Assembly (NCBI RefSeq): GCF_900114485.1 | Contig: NZ_FOTF01000010.1 | Location: 62,001 to 126,000, forward strand | Length of the DNA stretch: 64,000 bases | Source of the DNA: Loktanella salsilacus | Lineage (GTDB): Bacteria > Pseudomonadota > Alphaproteobacteria > Rhodobacterales > Rhodobacteraceae | Direction of reading: 5' to 3' | In this document: positions 8,609 through 16,419 of the stretch, one piece after another | Layout of the letters: each line of letters starts with the position of its first letter | How positions within the stretch are numbered: position 1 is the first letter of the stretch | The notes under the pieces: generated by a model | What the model was told of the DNA's origin: nothing | The model's database searches: none | Seen by the model: the letters and a program-made list of their open reading frames with translations, nothing else | Position numbers and translations under genes: made by a program

Positions 8609-9723
8609 GGCTGGTGCCCAACGCGCTGGCGCAGCGCAGCGCGCCTTGGACGCAGGTGCAAGACGCGATCCTGTCCGATGCCGCGCTAAGGGCGGCGCAT
8701 CAGGTTGTGTCATCATGGGATGGCTATGCGCCCACGCCGCTGCACGCTTTGCCGGGGTTGGCCGCGCAGGCGGGGATTGCGTCGCTGCACATCAAGGATG
8801 AAAGCGGCCGCTTTGGCATTGGCAGCTTTAAGGCGCTGGGCGGGGCCTATGCCGTGGCGCAGGTGCTCGCGCAGCACCCCAGCCCGGCTGACATCGTCGT
8901 GACCTGCGCCACCGACGGCAACCACGGCCGGTCCGTGGCATGGAGCGCGCAGCGCTTTGGCTGCCGCGCTGTGATCTTCATCCACGAAACAGTGTCGCAG
9001 GGCCGGGCCAATGCGATCGCCAGTTTCGGGGCCGAGGTCCGGCGCGTGCCAGGGGGCTATGACGACAGCGTGCGCATCGCCGCCGATGTCGCAGCGCGCG
9101 AGGGTTGGCACGTTGTGTCCGACACCTCTTGGCCCGGCTATACCGACGTGCCGCGCAACGTCATGCAAGGCTACGAAATCATGGCCGCCGAGGCCTTTGA
9201 CGCGCTGCCCGCGCCGCCGACCCATATCTTTATCCAGACGGGCGTTGGCGGCGTTGCGGCTGCGGTCGCCGGTTTGGCAAAACGTCGCTGGGGCGATGCG
9301 CGGCCTTGTATCATCCTTGCCGATCCAACCGGCGCAGCGTGCTGGGCCGACAGCTTTTTCGCAGGAAAGCCGACTGTTGCGCAGGGCACTGTCGACACCC
9401 TGCAGGCCGGACTGGCGTGTGGAGAGGTCTCTGAGCTGGCTTGGGACATCCTGAAGGACCACGGGGATTTCGCCATCACCGTGCCCGATCATTTGGTCGG
9501 GCCGATGATGCGCCAACTGGCCGCCCCCGCGAACGGCGATCCCGCGATAGAGGCGGGGGAATCTGCCGTGGCCGGCTTGGTCGCCTGTCTGTCTGCAGAC
9601 GGCGCAATGCGGCATGCGATCGGCCTTGGCCCCGCGTCGCGTGTGCTGACCTTTGCGACCGAGGGCGCGACTGATCCGGCGCTGTACCGCTCCATCATCG
9701 CGGGGGATGATTTGCATGCGTAA
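8605..9723 (+). CDS. Diaminopropionate ammonia-lyase-like PLP enzyme
   Basis: The 372-residue fold-type II PLP enzyme closely resembles 2,3-diaminopropionate ammonia-lyase (E. coli YgeX type), which converts D- or L-2,3-diaminopropionate to pyruvate and two ammonia. The PLP lysine is K76 in DESGRFGIGSFKALGG. The family blocks TDGNHGRSVAW (D104), GYDDSVR and DTSWPGYTDVPRNVMQGYE (D173) follow in order; the two aspartates match catalytic positions of the Salmonella enzyme. A glycine-rich phosphate loop GVGGVAAAVAG lies near residue 214. It is slightly shorter than the usual near-400 residues because an insertion between the lysine and the first aspartate is missing. The gene is coupled to RidA by ATGA. 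A related threonine/serine dehydratase activity remains possible. Confidence 0.88.
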   Translation: MRLVPNALAQRSAPWTQVQDAILSDAALRAAHQVVSSWDGYAPTPLHALPGLAAQAGIASLHIKDESGRFGIGSFKALGGAYAVAQVLAQHPSPADIVVTCATDGNHGRSVAWSAQRFGCRAVIFIHETVSQGRANAIASFGAEVRRVPGGYDDSVRIAADVAAREGWHVVSDTSWPGYTDVPRNVMQGYEIMAAEAFDALPAPPTHIFIQTGVGGVAAAVAGLAKRRWGDARPCIILADPTGAACWADSFFAGKPTVAQGTVDTLQAGLACGEVSELAWDILKDHGDFAITVPDHLVGPMMRQLAAPANGDPAIEAGESAVAGLVACLSADGAMRHAIGLGPASRVLTFATEGATDPALYRSIIAGDDLHA

Positions 9724-10621
9724 CCTGATCGCCGCCGTCGCCCAGATGGGGCCAATCGCACGGGACGCGCCGCGCAGCAGCGCGGTCGCGCGCATGTGTA
9801 CAATGATGACCGACGCGGCGGACCGCGGTGCATCGCTGGTCGTCTTTCCCGAATTGGCGCTGACAACCTTCTTTCCGCGCTGGCATCTGGAAGGTGCCGA
9901 TTTGGATCAGTGGTTTGAAACAGCGATGCCGAACGCGGCCACGCAGCCGCTGTTCGATTTGTCGGCCAAGCTGAACATAGCCTTCCACCTTGGCTATGCC
10001 GAACTGACGCCGCAGGGGCAGCGATTTAATACGGCAATCATGGTCGAGGCGGGCCAGATCGTCGGAAAATACCGCAAAATCCACCTGCCGGGTCATCAAG
10101 AGCCAGAGCCCTGGCGTCCGTTTCAGCACCTTGAAAAGCGGTATTTTGAAACCGGCGATCTGGGCTTTTCAGTCTTTGACGCACTTGGCGGCAAGGCGGG
10201 GATGTGTATTTGCAACGACCGGCGTTGGCCGGAAACATGGCGTATGCTGGGCCTGCAGGGTGCGGAACTGGTGGCGCTTGGTTACAACACGCCGCTGCAT
10301 TATCCGCCCGCGCCGGAACATGATCACCTGCAGTATTTCCACAACGCCCTGTCGATACAGGCGGGCTGCTATCAAAACGGCCTTTGGGCGCTGGCGGCGG
10401 CCAAGGCCGGGCACGAAGAAGGCTGCGATCTGATCGGCGGCAGCATGATTGTCGCCCCAACCGGCGAAATCGTGGCGCAGGCCCTTGGGGTCGGGGACGA
10501 GGTGATCACCGCCCGCATCGACCTTGATCGCTGCGCCGAGATACGCCGCAATATCTTTGATCTGGCCAAGCACCGAGAGCCGCAGACCTATGGCCTTCTG
10601 ACTGCGCCCAAGGCGGGGTGA
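9716..10621 (+). CDS. N-carbamoyl-D-amino-acid hydrolase (nitrilase superfamily)
   Basis: The 301-residue carbon-nitrogen hydrolase resembles the Agrobacterium D-carbamoylase along its whole length (about 304 residues in that enzyme). The triad is E45 (VVFPELALTTFFPRW), K120 (GKYRKIHLPGH) and C165 (MCICNDRRWPE). The downstream blocks FQHLEKRYFE, GYNTP and SIQAGCYQNG also match that enzyme. It would hydrolyse an N-carbamoyl amino acid to amino acid, CO2 and ammonia. The ATG at 9716 overlaps the preceding gene by 8 bp and starts exactly at family homology. No hydantoinase lies in the cluster, so the carbamoyl substrate is probably imported rather than made from a hydantoin. Confidence 0.9.
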   Translation: MRNLIAAVAQMGPIARDAPRSSAVARMCTMMTDAADRGASLVVFPELALTTFFPRWHLEGADLDQWFETAMPNAATQPLFDLSAKLNIAFHLGYAELTPQGQRFNTAIMVEAGQIVGKYRKIHLPGHQEPEPWRPFQHLEKRYFETGDLGFSVFDALGGKAGMCICNDRRWPETWRMLGLQGAELVALGYNTPLHYPPAPEHDHLQYFHNALSIQAGCYQNGLWALAAAKAGHEEGCDLIGGSMIVAPTGEIVAQALGVGDEVITARIDLDRCAEIRRNIFDLAKHREPQTYGLLTAPKAG

Positions 10622-10628
10622 GCGGGCC

Positions 10629-11981
10629 TTGGACGATTTAGAACATGCCGATGTCACCGCACTTCTGGCGCAGTTCGCCGCAGGCATGGCCACGCCGAAT
10701 GATGCCGCGGCGCTGGTGCTGGACCGGATTGCGCGGATTGACCCCAAGCTGAATGCCTATTCCACCCTTTCCCAAACCCTGCTGGCCGAGGCGCAGGCTG
10801 CGACGGACCGCTGGGCGCGGGGCGTGCCGCAAGGGCTGCTGGACGGTGTGCCGATCGTCGTGAAGGATAATCTGGTGTCGCGCGGCTTGCCCGCGTCATG
10901 GGGCAACGCCGCGCTGTCCACCCGCATGGCCGCGCATGATGAGGTGCCGGTCGCGCGGCTCCGCGCCGCTGGTGCGCTGGTCATCGGTAAGGGCAATACG
11001 CCCGAATTTGCCGTCGACGGCTACACGGAAAACCTGACCTTTGGCGTGACCCGCAACCCCTTTGACACCGCTCTGACGCCGGGTGGATCATCCGGCGGGG
11101 TGGTGGCGGCGGTGGCCTCTGGCATGGCCTTTGCGGGGCTGGCGACAGACGGCGGCGGGTCGATCCGCAGACCGGCAGGATATACCGGGCTGGTGGGGCT
11201 AAAGCCGGGGATTGGCCGCGTCGCCCGGGGCGGCGGCTTGCCGCAACTTTTGCTGGATTTCGAGGTTGCCGGACCCATCGCCCGGTCACTGCGCGATCTG
11301 CGGCTGCTGAATGCTGTGCTGTCAGGCCAAGCGGGTCGTGCGCAGGGGCGGGCACAGGGTCGTATTCTTGCAATCCCTGTCATGGGCGATGCGCCGTGTG
11401 ACCCTGTCATCCTGCAGGCATTCGCGGACATGTGCGAGGCGCTACGCGGGCGGGGACACAGGGTGATCACGGGTGATCTGCCATATGACCTGTCGGACCT
11501 GAACGCCGGATGGGGCCATATCGCAGAGGTTGGTTTGGCCGCCTATTTCCAGCAGGACCCTGCTGTTGCTGCTGCAGCGGCGCAGAAATATCAGGCGATG
11601 GCAGCGCGGGGCCGTGCCTTTCCCGCCAGCGAATTTCAGGCCATTCAGCACGCTGTAACGGATCTGCGCCGCGCGGCGCAGGGGCTGTGGGGCTATGATG
11701 CGATCCTGACGCCGACCTCTGCCGCGCAGCCTTGGCCCGCCCATGAAAGCCACCCGGCGATGATCGCAGGCAAGCCTGCCGGGCCGCGCGGGCATGCGGT
11801 CTATACCGGTTGGGTCAATGCCGCAGGCCTGCCCGCCATCGCCTTTCCCGCGACGATTGCGGCGGGATTGCCGATTGGTCTGCAACTGATTGGACCCGCC
11901 CAAAGCGAAGGCTGGCTGATGGACGCGGTAGAGCAGATTATTAGTCCGTTTCGCTGGCCGAATTTGCCGCCTGCAGGTTGA
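10629..11981 (+). CDS. Amidase signature family enzyme
   Basis: The 450-residue hydrolase has the Ser-cisSer-Lys triad: K79 in GVPIVVKDN, S155 in PGGSSGG and S178 in TDGGGSIRRPA. Spacings of 76 and 23 residues are those of the family (GatA, acetamidase, allophanate hydrolase amidase domain). It hydrolyses an amide of unknown identity; an amino-acid amide, acylated amine or acylurea would fit the cluster. The start is uncertain: TTG at 10629, seven bases after the carbamoylase stop, is preferred because an ATG at 10686 would remove 19 residues that look like the normal N-terminal helix. The 3' end overlaps the convergent hydratase-type gene by 41 bp. Confidence 0.9.
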   Translation: MDDLEHADVTALLAQFAAGMATPNDAAALVLDRIARIDPKLNAYSTLSQTLLAEAQAATDRWARGVPQGLLDGVPIVVKDNLVSRGLPASWGNAALSTRMAAHDEVPVARLRAAGALVIGKGNTPEFAVDGYTENLTFGVTRNPFDTALTPGGSSGGVVAAVASGMAFAGLATDGGGSIRRPAGYTGLVGLKPGIGRVARGGGLPQLLLDFEVAGPIARSLRDLRLLNAVLSGQAGRAQGRAQGRILAIPVMGDAPCDPVILQAFADMCEALRGRGHRVITGDLPYDLSDLNAGWGHIAEVGLAAYFQQDPAVAAAAAQKYQAMAARGRAFPASEFQAIQHAVTDLRRAAQGLWGYDAILTPTSAAQPWPAHESHPAMIAGKPAGPRGHAVYTGWVNAAGLPAIAFPATIAAGLPIGLQLIGPAQSEGWLMDAVEQIISPFRWPNLPPAG

Positions 11982-12693
11982 TCGACACCTCACCAAAGCC
12001 CGCGATCCATCCGGTGACGATAGCGTCCGGCGTGAACCAAGGCAGCCCGCATAAGGACCCCGTTATCACCGTCTGACCCACCTGAAGCCCGCCGCAATGG
12101 TCCCCAAGATGGGCCAGCAACAAGGCAAGGTTCGCCAGCGCCGACCCGCCCGGCACGGTCGCGGGACCATCAAGGGTGACTTGCGCCTCTGTCCCAAGCC
12201 GCGCGTCCTGCGTTCCGAAATCCGACCCGTCCCATGCGGGCAACGCGGGGCCCAGCACCAGACCGGCGTTGATCTGGAAATCGGCAAATTTCAAATCTGC
12301 CCGTGTGGCCGCGTCGCCGGTCAGGCGGGTGTCCACCAATTCCAGCGCGATGCAGGGCACGAAATAATCCTGCGGCCGCAGCGGAAGGGTGGCAGCGGGC
12401 AGCGGTTGGGTCAGGGTAAAGCCGATCTCAAGCTCGACCCCTAAACGATCCGCGACGATCCGCGTGCCGCCGCCCGCGACGTCATACCGCGACTGGATTG
12501 GCGCAATAATCGGCGGGCCTCCATCGGCCGCATGACCGACCTTGAACCCGGTCACAGGCCCAAGCGCCGCACTGACGCGCGATTGGATCGCCAAGACTTG
12601 CGCACGCGTCAGCACGTCCCAATCTGGCGTGATACGGGTGCCGTTTTCGTGGGCGTCAATCAGGGCCTGCGCAATGTCAGTCGTGTTAGGCAT
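11941..12693 (-). CDS. 2-keto-4-pentenoate hydratase / fumarylacetoacetate hydrolase superfamily protein
   Basis: The 250-residue protein resembles MhpD/HpcG-type 2-hydroxypentadienoate and 2-oxohept-3-enedioate hydratases and decarboxylases. It keeps GFKVGH near residue 49, the acidic metal-ligand segment LGVELEIGFTL, the AxELVDTR block (IALELVDTR) and the C-terminal GSLCGLPWF. These are Mg2+ enzymes acting on 2-oxo or 2-hydroxy dicarboxylic or aromatic-cleavage products. No aromatic pathway genes are near; it is translationally coupled (8-bp overlap) to the racemase-family gene and faces the amidase gene tail to tail. In this setting it may act on an acylpyruvate-like or 2-oxo intermediate, but this is only a guess. 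Confidence 0.85.
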   Translation of the reverse strand: MPNTTDIAQALIDAHENGTRITPDWDVLTRAQVLAIQSRVSAALGPVTGFKVGHAADGGPPIIAPIQSRYDVAGGGTRIVADRLGVELEIGFTLTQPLPAATLPLRPQDYFVPCIALELVDTRLTGDAATRADLKFADFQINAGLVLGPALPAWDGSDFGTQDARLGTEAQVTLDGPATVPGGSALANLALLLAHLGDHCGGLQVGQTVITGSLCGLPWFTPDAIVTGWIAGFGEVSINLQAANSASETD

Positions 12694-13330
12694 GTTCGCT
12701 TTCGATCAATAGGCGCAATGCACGCGCGGCGCTTAGGATGGGATTAATCAATGGCACGGGGGACGCGGCGCGAAGCCGTTCCGCCGCTGTTCCAAGGGGC
12801 CCGCCGCCGATGATGACACAGGCCGCGCCAGCCGCATAGGCCCGGTTGATCTGCGCGAGCAGGGCTGCGTCCAACGCCCCTTGGTTCGACATCAGCGCCG
12901 CAGGGTCGGCATCAGCGCAAAAGCATCCAACATAGGTGGCATTGCCCGCGTGGGCCATCATCAGTGCATCAATAGGGGCGGCCAGCGCCGGAGTCGTGGT
13001 GGCGACCGCAAAGGGTTGCCCGGCCTGCGCCGCCTGACGCGCGGCGGCTGCACCAATGCCGATCACCGGGCAAGGCGCGCGCTGGGCAAGGCGGGCCGCC
13101 CCCGGATCACCGAAGGCAGACACGATGATCCCATCGGGCCACAGGGGTAGGGCGGCACTGGCAATCAGGTCTGCCGCATCAGCAAGCGCCGCTGGGTCGG
13201 TAATCAGATCCGGACCCGACGGCGCGGTCCAAGGTGTCGGGGGGGGCCCAAGGCCAACCGCCGCGATCTGGCACATCGCCATGGTGGTGGCCGGATTGTG
13301 GTTCGGGTTCATCAACAGGACGTGCGCCAA
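12686..13330 (-). CDS. Asp/Glu/hydantoin racemase family protein lacking both catalytic cysteines
   Basis: The 214-residue protein has the family strand HVLLMNPNHNPATT at its N-terminus, then IIVSAFGDPG and VIIGGGPLG blocks. In hydantoin and Asp/Glu racemases these blocks contain the two catalytic cysteines (ACFGDPG and LGCAG); here they are A72 and G176. Cysteine-based racemisation is therefore unlikely, and the protein may have another activity or serve as a binding protein. A TTG start at 13330 is chosen because GAGG lies seven bases upstream and it restores the complete first strand; the first ATG (13312) would cut that strand. It heads a two-gene minus-strand operon with the hydratase-type gene. 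Confidence 0.82.
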   Translation of the reverse strand: MAHVLLMNPNHNPATTMAMCQIAAVGLGPPPTPWTAPSGPDLITDPAALADAADLIASAALPLWPDGIIVSAFGDPGAARLAQRAPCPVIGIGAAAARQAAQAGQPFAVATTTPALAAPIDALMMAHAGNATYVGCFCADADPAALMSNQGALDAALLAQINRAYAAGAACVIIGGGPLGTAAERLRAASPVPLINPILSAARALRLLIESEHA

Positions 13331-13629
13331 CGTAAAGCCTCGCTTTGATCTGGCTGAGATGGCCCAGCCTACGATGGGAGGGGCTGCTAGAAAAAGTGGG
13401 CGCGTTGTCTGTGCGGGATAGGTCGCGCCGCAGGGCGACGGCTGGCATGACATCGCTGAAAGAAACGGCAAAGGTGCTATATTCAGTGCGCCATCTGAAT
13501 GTGCTTTGCCCTCATCTGCCGCGCATGCGCTGCGATTGCCTGTCAGGCGTTGTTGGACGGTCGCCACTCTCGGCCGTCATTATCAGACGCTTAGGATAGA
13601 CTACCAAGACCGCCGAAATGCTTTGCGCA
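13331..13629. other. 299-bp intergenic region upstream of the racemase-family gene
   Basis: This lies between the M23 peptidase stop (minus) and the racemase-family start (minus). A GAGG ribosome binding site sits at its left end. I see no convincing promoter pair, no hairpin with a T-run and no coding sequence with codon bias like the neighbours. Confidence 0.5.
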
Positions 13630-14919
13630 TTAACCCCTTATCGCAAGCAAACGATCAAGTTTGCTTTTCACGCTGCTTAAGCGCGTGACAGAGCCTGCGG
13701 TGGCGGCACCAGTGCCCAAATCGCGCAACCGCGTGTCAGCAAGCGGCGATACTGCTTTGCCACCCACACGGATTTCGTAATGCAGATGCGGCGCGGTCGA
13801 CGTGCCCGTTGATCCGGCGCGGCCCAGTTCGGTGCCAGCGGTTATGCGGTCGCCGACTTTGATCGCGTCATTCAAGGCGCTCAGGTGGGCATATAGGGTT
13901 TGAACGCCGCTCCCGTGGTCAACCTCGACAACCGTTCCGTAACCGCTGCGCTCGCCCATGAAGGCCACTTTGCCTGCTTGGGTCGCTTCCACGGGCGCGC
14001 CTTGTTCGGCGGCAAAGTCCAGACCGCTGTGCATCCGCTTTGTCTTGTGGATCGGGTGCATGCGCAGCCCAAACGCGGAACTAAGCCTTGCGCCACGGAT
14101 TGGTTGCTCGAAGGTCTGCAGCAGCTCGCCGTCTTTCATGATCTGGGTGCGGCGGGAATTGTCGTCCGGCCATAAAATCTCATAGCGGCCGTCGTTCAGA
14201 TCCAGTTGTGCGAAATCGATGGTCGGTTCCCCCACGACACGGTCGCCCGCGCGGTACTCGCGCCACATCACGCGCATATGCTCGCCGCCGCTCAGCTGCG
14301 TGCGCAGATCGAAGGTTTCGTCTAGGATTAGTTCAAGGTCTGTCGCAAAGCGTGTGGGAATCCCGGCGGCCTCTAACGCGCCAAAGATCGAGGTTTTCAC
14401 AATGGCCTCGCCAGCGCGCGGAACACTGACAAGGTCAGGCGCAAGCCGTTCGACCGAAGGCGCAGGTGCGAAACGCGCCAAAATACGCGAGCCATCTTCG
14501 AGTTCGAGCGTCGCCGTGTAAGGCGTGCCCGCGGGGGATGTTTTCAAAGACAGGAGTTGCCCCGGCTTTAGTTGACGTAGGTCAAATTCGGACCCGATCG
14601 CGGCGGTCACATCACGGCTGGCGTCTGTGTCGAGTCCCGCCTCGGCCAGAAGTCCTGAAAGGCTGCCACCTGCGTCGACGACGCGCGACCAGCTGACGGT
14701 GTCGGCTGCCTGTTCGGGCAAATCGGCCACGGGCGTTGTCACGGCAAAATCGTCGTCACCGGACGTGTCTTGCGCCGTACCACCTGCGGGGGATGGAAGG
14801 GCGGCGGCTTCTTTGGCTGGGCCGGGCAGATTGGCCGGTTCGTCAAGCAGCTGCGATACGCTAAACGCAATGCCGCCGGTCACCAGCAGCGCTGTCCAGT
14901 ATCGTAGTCTTATTAACAT
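13630..14919 (-). CDS. M23 family metallopeptidase, membrane-anchored murein endopeptidase
   Basis: The 429-residue protein has an N-terminal signal anchor (LRYWTALLVTGGIAFSVSQL), a low-complexity Ala/Pro/Asp linker, a central OapA/LysM-like region (residues about 75-150) and a C-terminal LytM domain. The zinc-site motifs are HSGLDFA (near residue 293) and HLHYEIRVGG (near 380), with the intervening YAHLS strand, so the enzyme looks catalytically complete. It should cleave peptidoglycan cross-bridges in the periplasm during growth or division. It is divergent from the RluD-type gene and upstream of, but probably not co-transcribed with, the racemase-family operon. Confidence 0.92.
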   Translation of the reverse strand: MLIRLRYWTALLVTGGIAFSVSQLLDEPANLPGPAKEAAALPSPAGGTAQDTSGDDDFAVTTPVADLPEQAADTVSWSRVVDAGGSLSGLLAEAGLDTDASRDVTAAIGSEFDLRQLKPGQLLSLKTSPAGTPYTATLELEDGSRILARFAPAPSVERLAPDLVSVPRAGEAIVKTSIFGALEAAGIPTRFATDLELILDETFDLRTQLSGGEHMRVMWREYRAGDRVVGEPTIDFAQLDLNDGRYEILWPDDNSRRTQIMKDGELLQTFEQPIRGARLSSAFGLRMHPIHKTKRMHSGLDFAAEQGAPVEATQAGKVAFMGERSGYGTVVEVDHGSGVQTLYAHLSALNDAIKVGDRITAGTELGRAGSTGTSTAPHLHYEIRVGGKAVSPLADTRLRDLGTGAATAGSVTRLSSVKSKLDRLLAIRG

Positions 14920-15224
14920 TGCATGTCCCGCACCGCCTCGTGCCTCTACGCAGTTTGCGCGAAATACTTTTTAGGGGTTAGTGAAGTGCTCTGCATGATT
15001 TTGCAATGAAGGGTGGGCACAACCGGCGGGACCTTGCCTTCACGCTTTGGTGTCTGGCTTTGGCACCTTAGCGTGGTGCCGTCTTGTCCATCTTGCTAGG
15101 TGTCTGATGTGCTGGCGCAGATCAGAGCCTTCGGCAAAGGTATTTAAGACCACAAGAAGCCACTGCGTGCTGCGTGACAAGGGCATGCGGGCAGGGTAGG
15201 AGGCGCGTTCAAGGAGAGACTGCC
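14920..15224. other. 305-bp divergent intergenic region, M23 peptidase / rluD
   Basis: It must hold promoters for both flanking genes; I cannot place them securely. A 6-bp hairpin (GGCACC, 7-nt loop, GGTGCC) lies at 15062-15080. A strong AAGGAGAG ribosome binding site for the plus-strand gene ends the region. No small gene or RNA is recognised. Confidence 0.5.
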
Positions 15225-16256
15225 ATGCCCCAGACCACCGTCGAATTCACCATCCAAGCCAATCCGCTGCCGCGGCTTGATAAAGTTCTGGCGCGCGATG
15301 TGCCGGAGGATGCGACGCTCTCACGCTCGCGTCTGGGCAAGCTGATTGCGGACGGTGCGGTGCAGGTGGACGGCGTCGTTGTGACGGACCCGCGCGCGCG
15401 GGTGGCCGAAGGGGCGCAGGTCGCGATTACCGTAGAAGAGGCGCAGGAAAGTCACATCGTAGCGCAGGATATTGCGCTGGATATCATCTATGAAGACGAC
15501 GACCTGATCGTGCTGAACAAGCCTGCGGGCATGGTTGTGCATCCTGCGCCGGGCACGCCGGACGGTACTTTGGTCAATGCGCTGATCCACCATTGCGGCG
15601 ACGACCTGAGCGGCGTTGGCGGCATGAAGCGGCCGGGGATCGTGCACCGGATCGACAAGGAAACCTCTGGCCTGTTGGTCGTGGCGAAATCCGACGCCGC
15701 CCATCAGGGGTTAGCTGCACAGTTCGCGGCCCATACGGTCGAACGGCGCTATCTGGCGGTGTGCTTTGGCATGCCCGACGCGAATGACCCGCGACTGCGC
15801 GGCGTAAAGGGCACGAGTTTCGACCCTGGCAATATCCTGAAGGTGCAGACTTTCCTTGGACGGCACAAAAGCGACCGGCAAAAGCAGGCGGTTTCGTTTC
15901 AAACCGGGCGCCATGCTGTGACGCGCGTGCGCATTATTGAAACATTGGGTACGCCGGCTGTCGCGACCTTGGTGGAATGCTGGCTAGAGACGGGCCGCAC
16001 CCATCAAATCCGCGTGCATATGGCCCACTGCGGTCATGGCTTGATCGGTGACCCGGTGTATGGCGGCCGTCAGAAGCTGGCGGAAAAGGCTGTAGGACCA
16101 GCAGGCGTGGCCGCTGCGCGTACCTTCCCGCGTCAGGCGCTGCATGCTGCAACCCTTGGCTTTAAGCACCCGATTAGCGGCGAATTCATGGAATTTGCTG
16201 CGGAATTACCCGCGGATATGTTACAACTCTTGCAAGATTTGCAGTATAAGGGCTGA
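15225..16256 (+). CDS. rluD: RluA-family 23S rRNA pseudouridine synthase, RluD type
   Basis: The 343-residue protein has an N-terminal S4 RNA-binding domain (PRLDKVLARDVPEDATLSRS, residues about 13-32) followed by the RluA catalytic domain. The catalytic aspartate is in HRIDKETSGLLVVAKSD near residue 145. The LNKPAGMVVHPAPG strand and the GRTHQIRVHMAHCGHGLIGD block are typical. RluD modifies helix 69 of 23S rRNA at the subunit interface; RluC-like specificity cannot be fully excluded. The ATG at 15225 has AAGGAGAG upstream; an earlier in-frame start would add 17 non-homologous residues. Confidence 0.92.
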   Translation: MPQTTVEFTIQANPLPRLDKVLARDVPEDATLSRSRLGKLIADGAVQVDGVVVTDPRARVAEGAQVAITVEEAQESHIVAQDIALDIIYEDDDLIVLNKPAGMVVHPAPGTPDGTLVNALIHHCGDDLSGVGGMKRPGIVHRIDKETSGLLVVAKSDAAHQGLAAQFAAHTVERRYLAVCFGMPDANDPRLRGVKGTSFDPGNILKVQTFLGRHKSDRQKQAVSFQTGRHAVTRVRIIETLGTPAVATLVECWLETGRTHQIRVHMAHCGHGLIGDPVYGGRQKLAEKAVGPAGVAAARTFPRQALHAATLGFKHPISGEFMEFAAELPADMLQLLQDLQYKG

Positions 16257-16351
16257 AAATCGCTGCTTGATGTGCATTTATGCGCAGACTTTGGTGGTGC
16301 GCGACGGAACGCACAGGTTCATACGTTGTTAAACCATTGCACCGAGGATGA

Positions 16352-16379
16352 TTGAAAGACCGCCCTTGGACACCCATAT
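16352..16379 (+). promoter_or_regulatory. Candidate sigma-32 (heat-shock) promoter of rpoH
   Basis: TTGAAA (16352-16357) and CCCATAT (16373-16379) are separated by 15 bp, close to the RpoH consensus CTTGAAA - 13-15 bp - CCCCATNT. Transcription would begin about 33 bp before the rpoH ATG. If real, rpoH is autoregulated. Confidence 0.5.
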
Positions 16380-16419
16380 CCATGTTAAGCCCATAAACAT
16401 TGGGCAGAGGGGAACCGAC

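Noticed and set aside
8713-9795. 360-codon open frame on the minus strand
   Set aside because: Antisense to the ammonia-lyase gene, with no recognisable motif.
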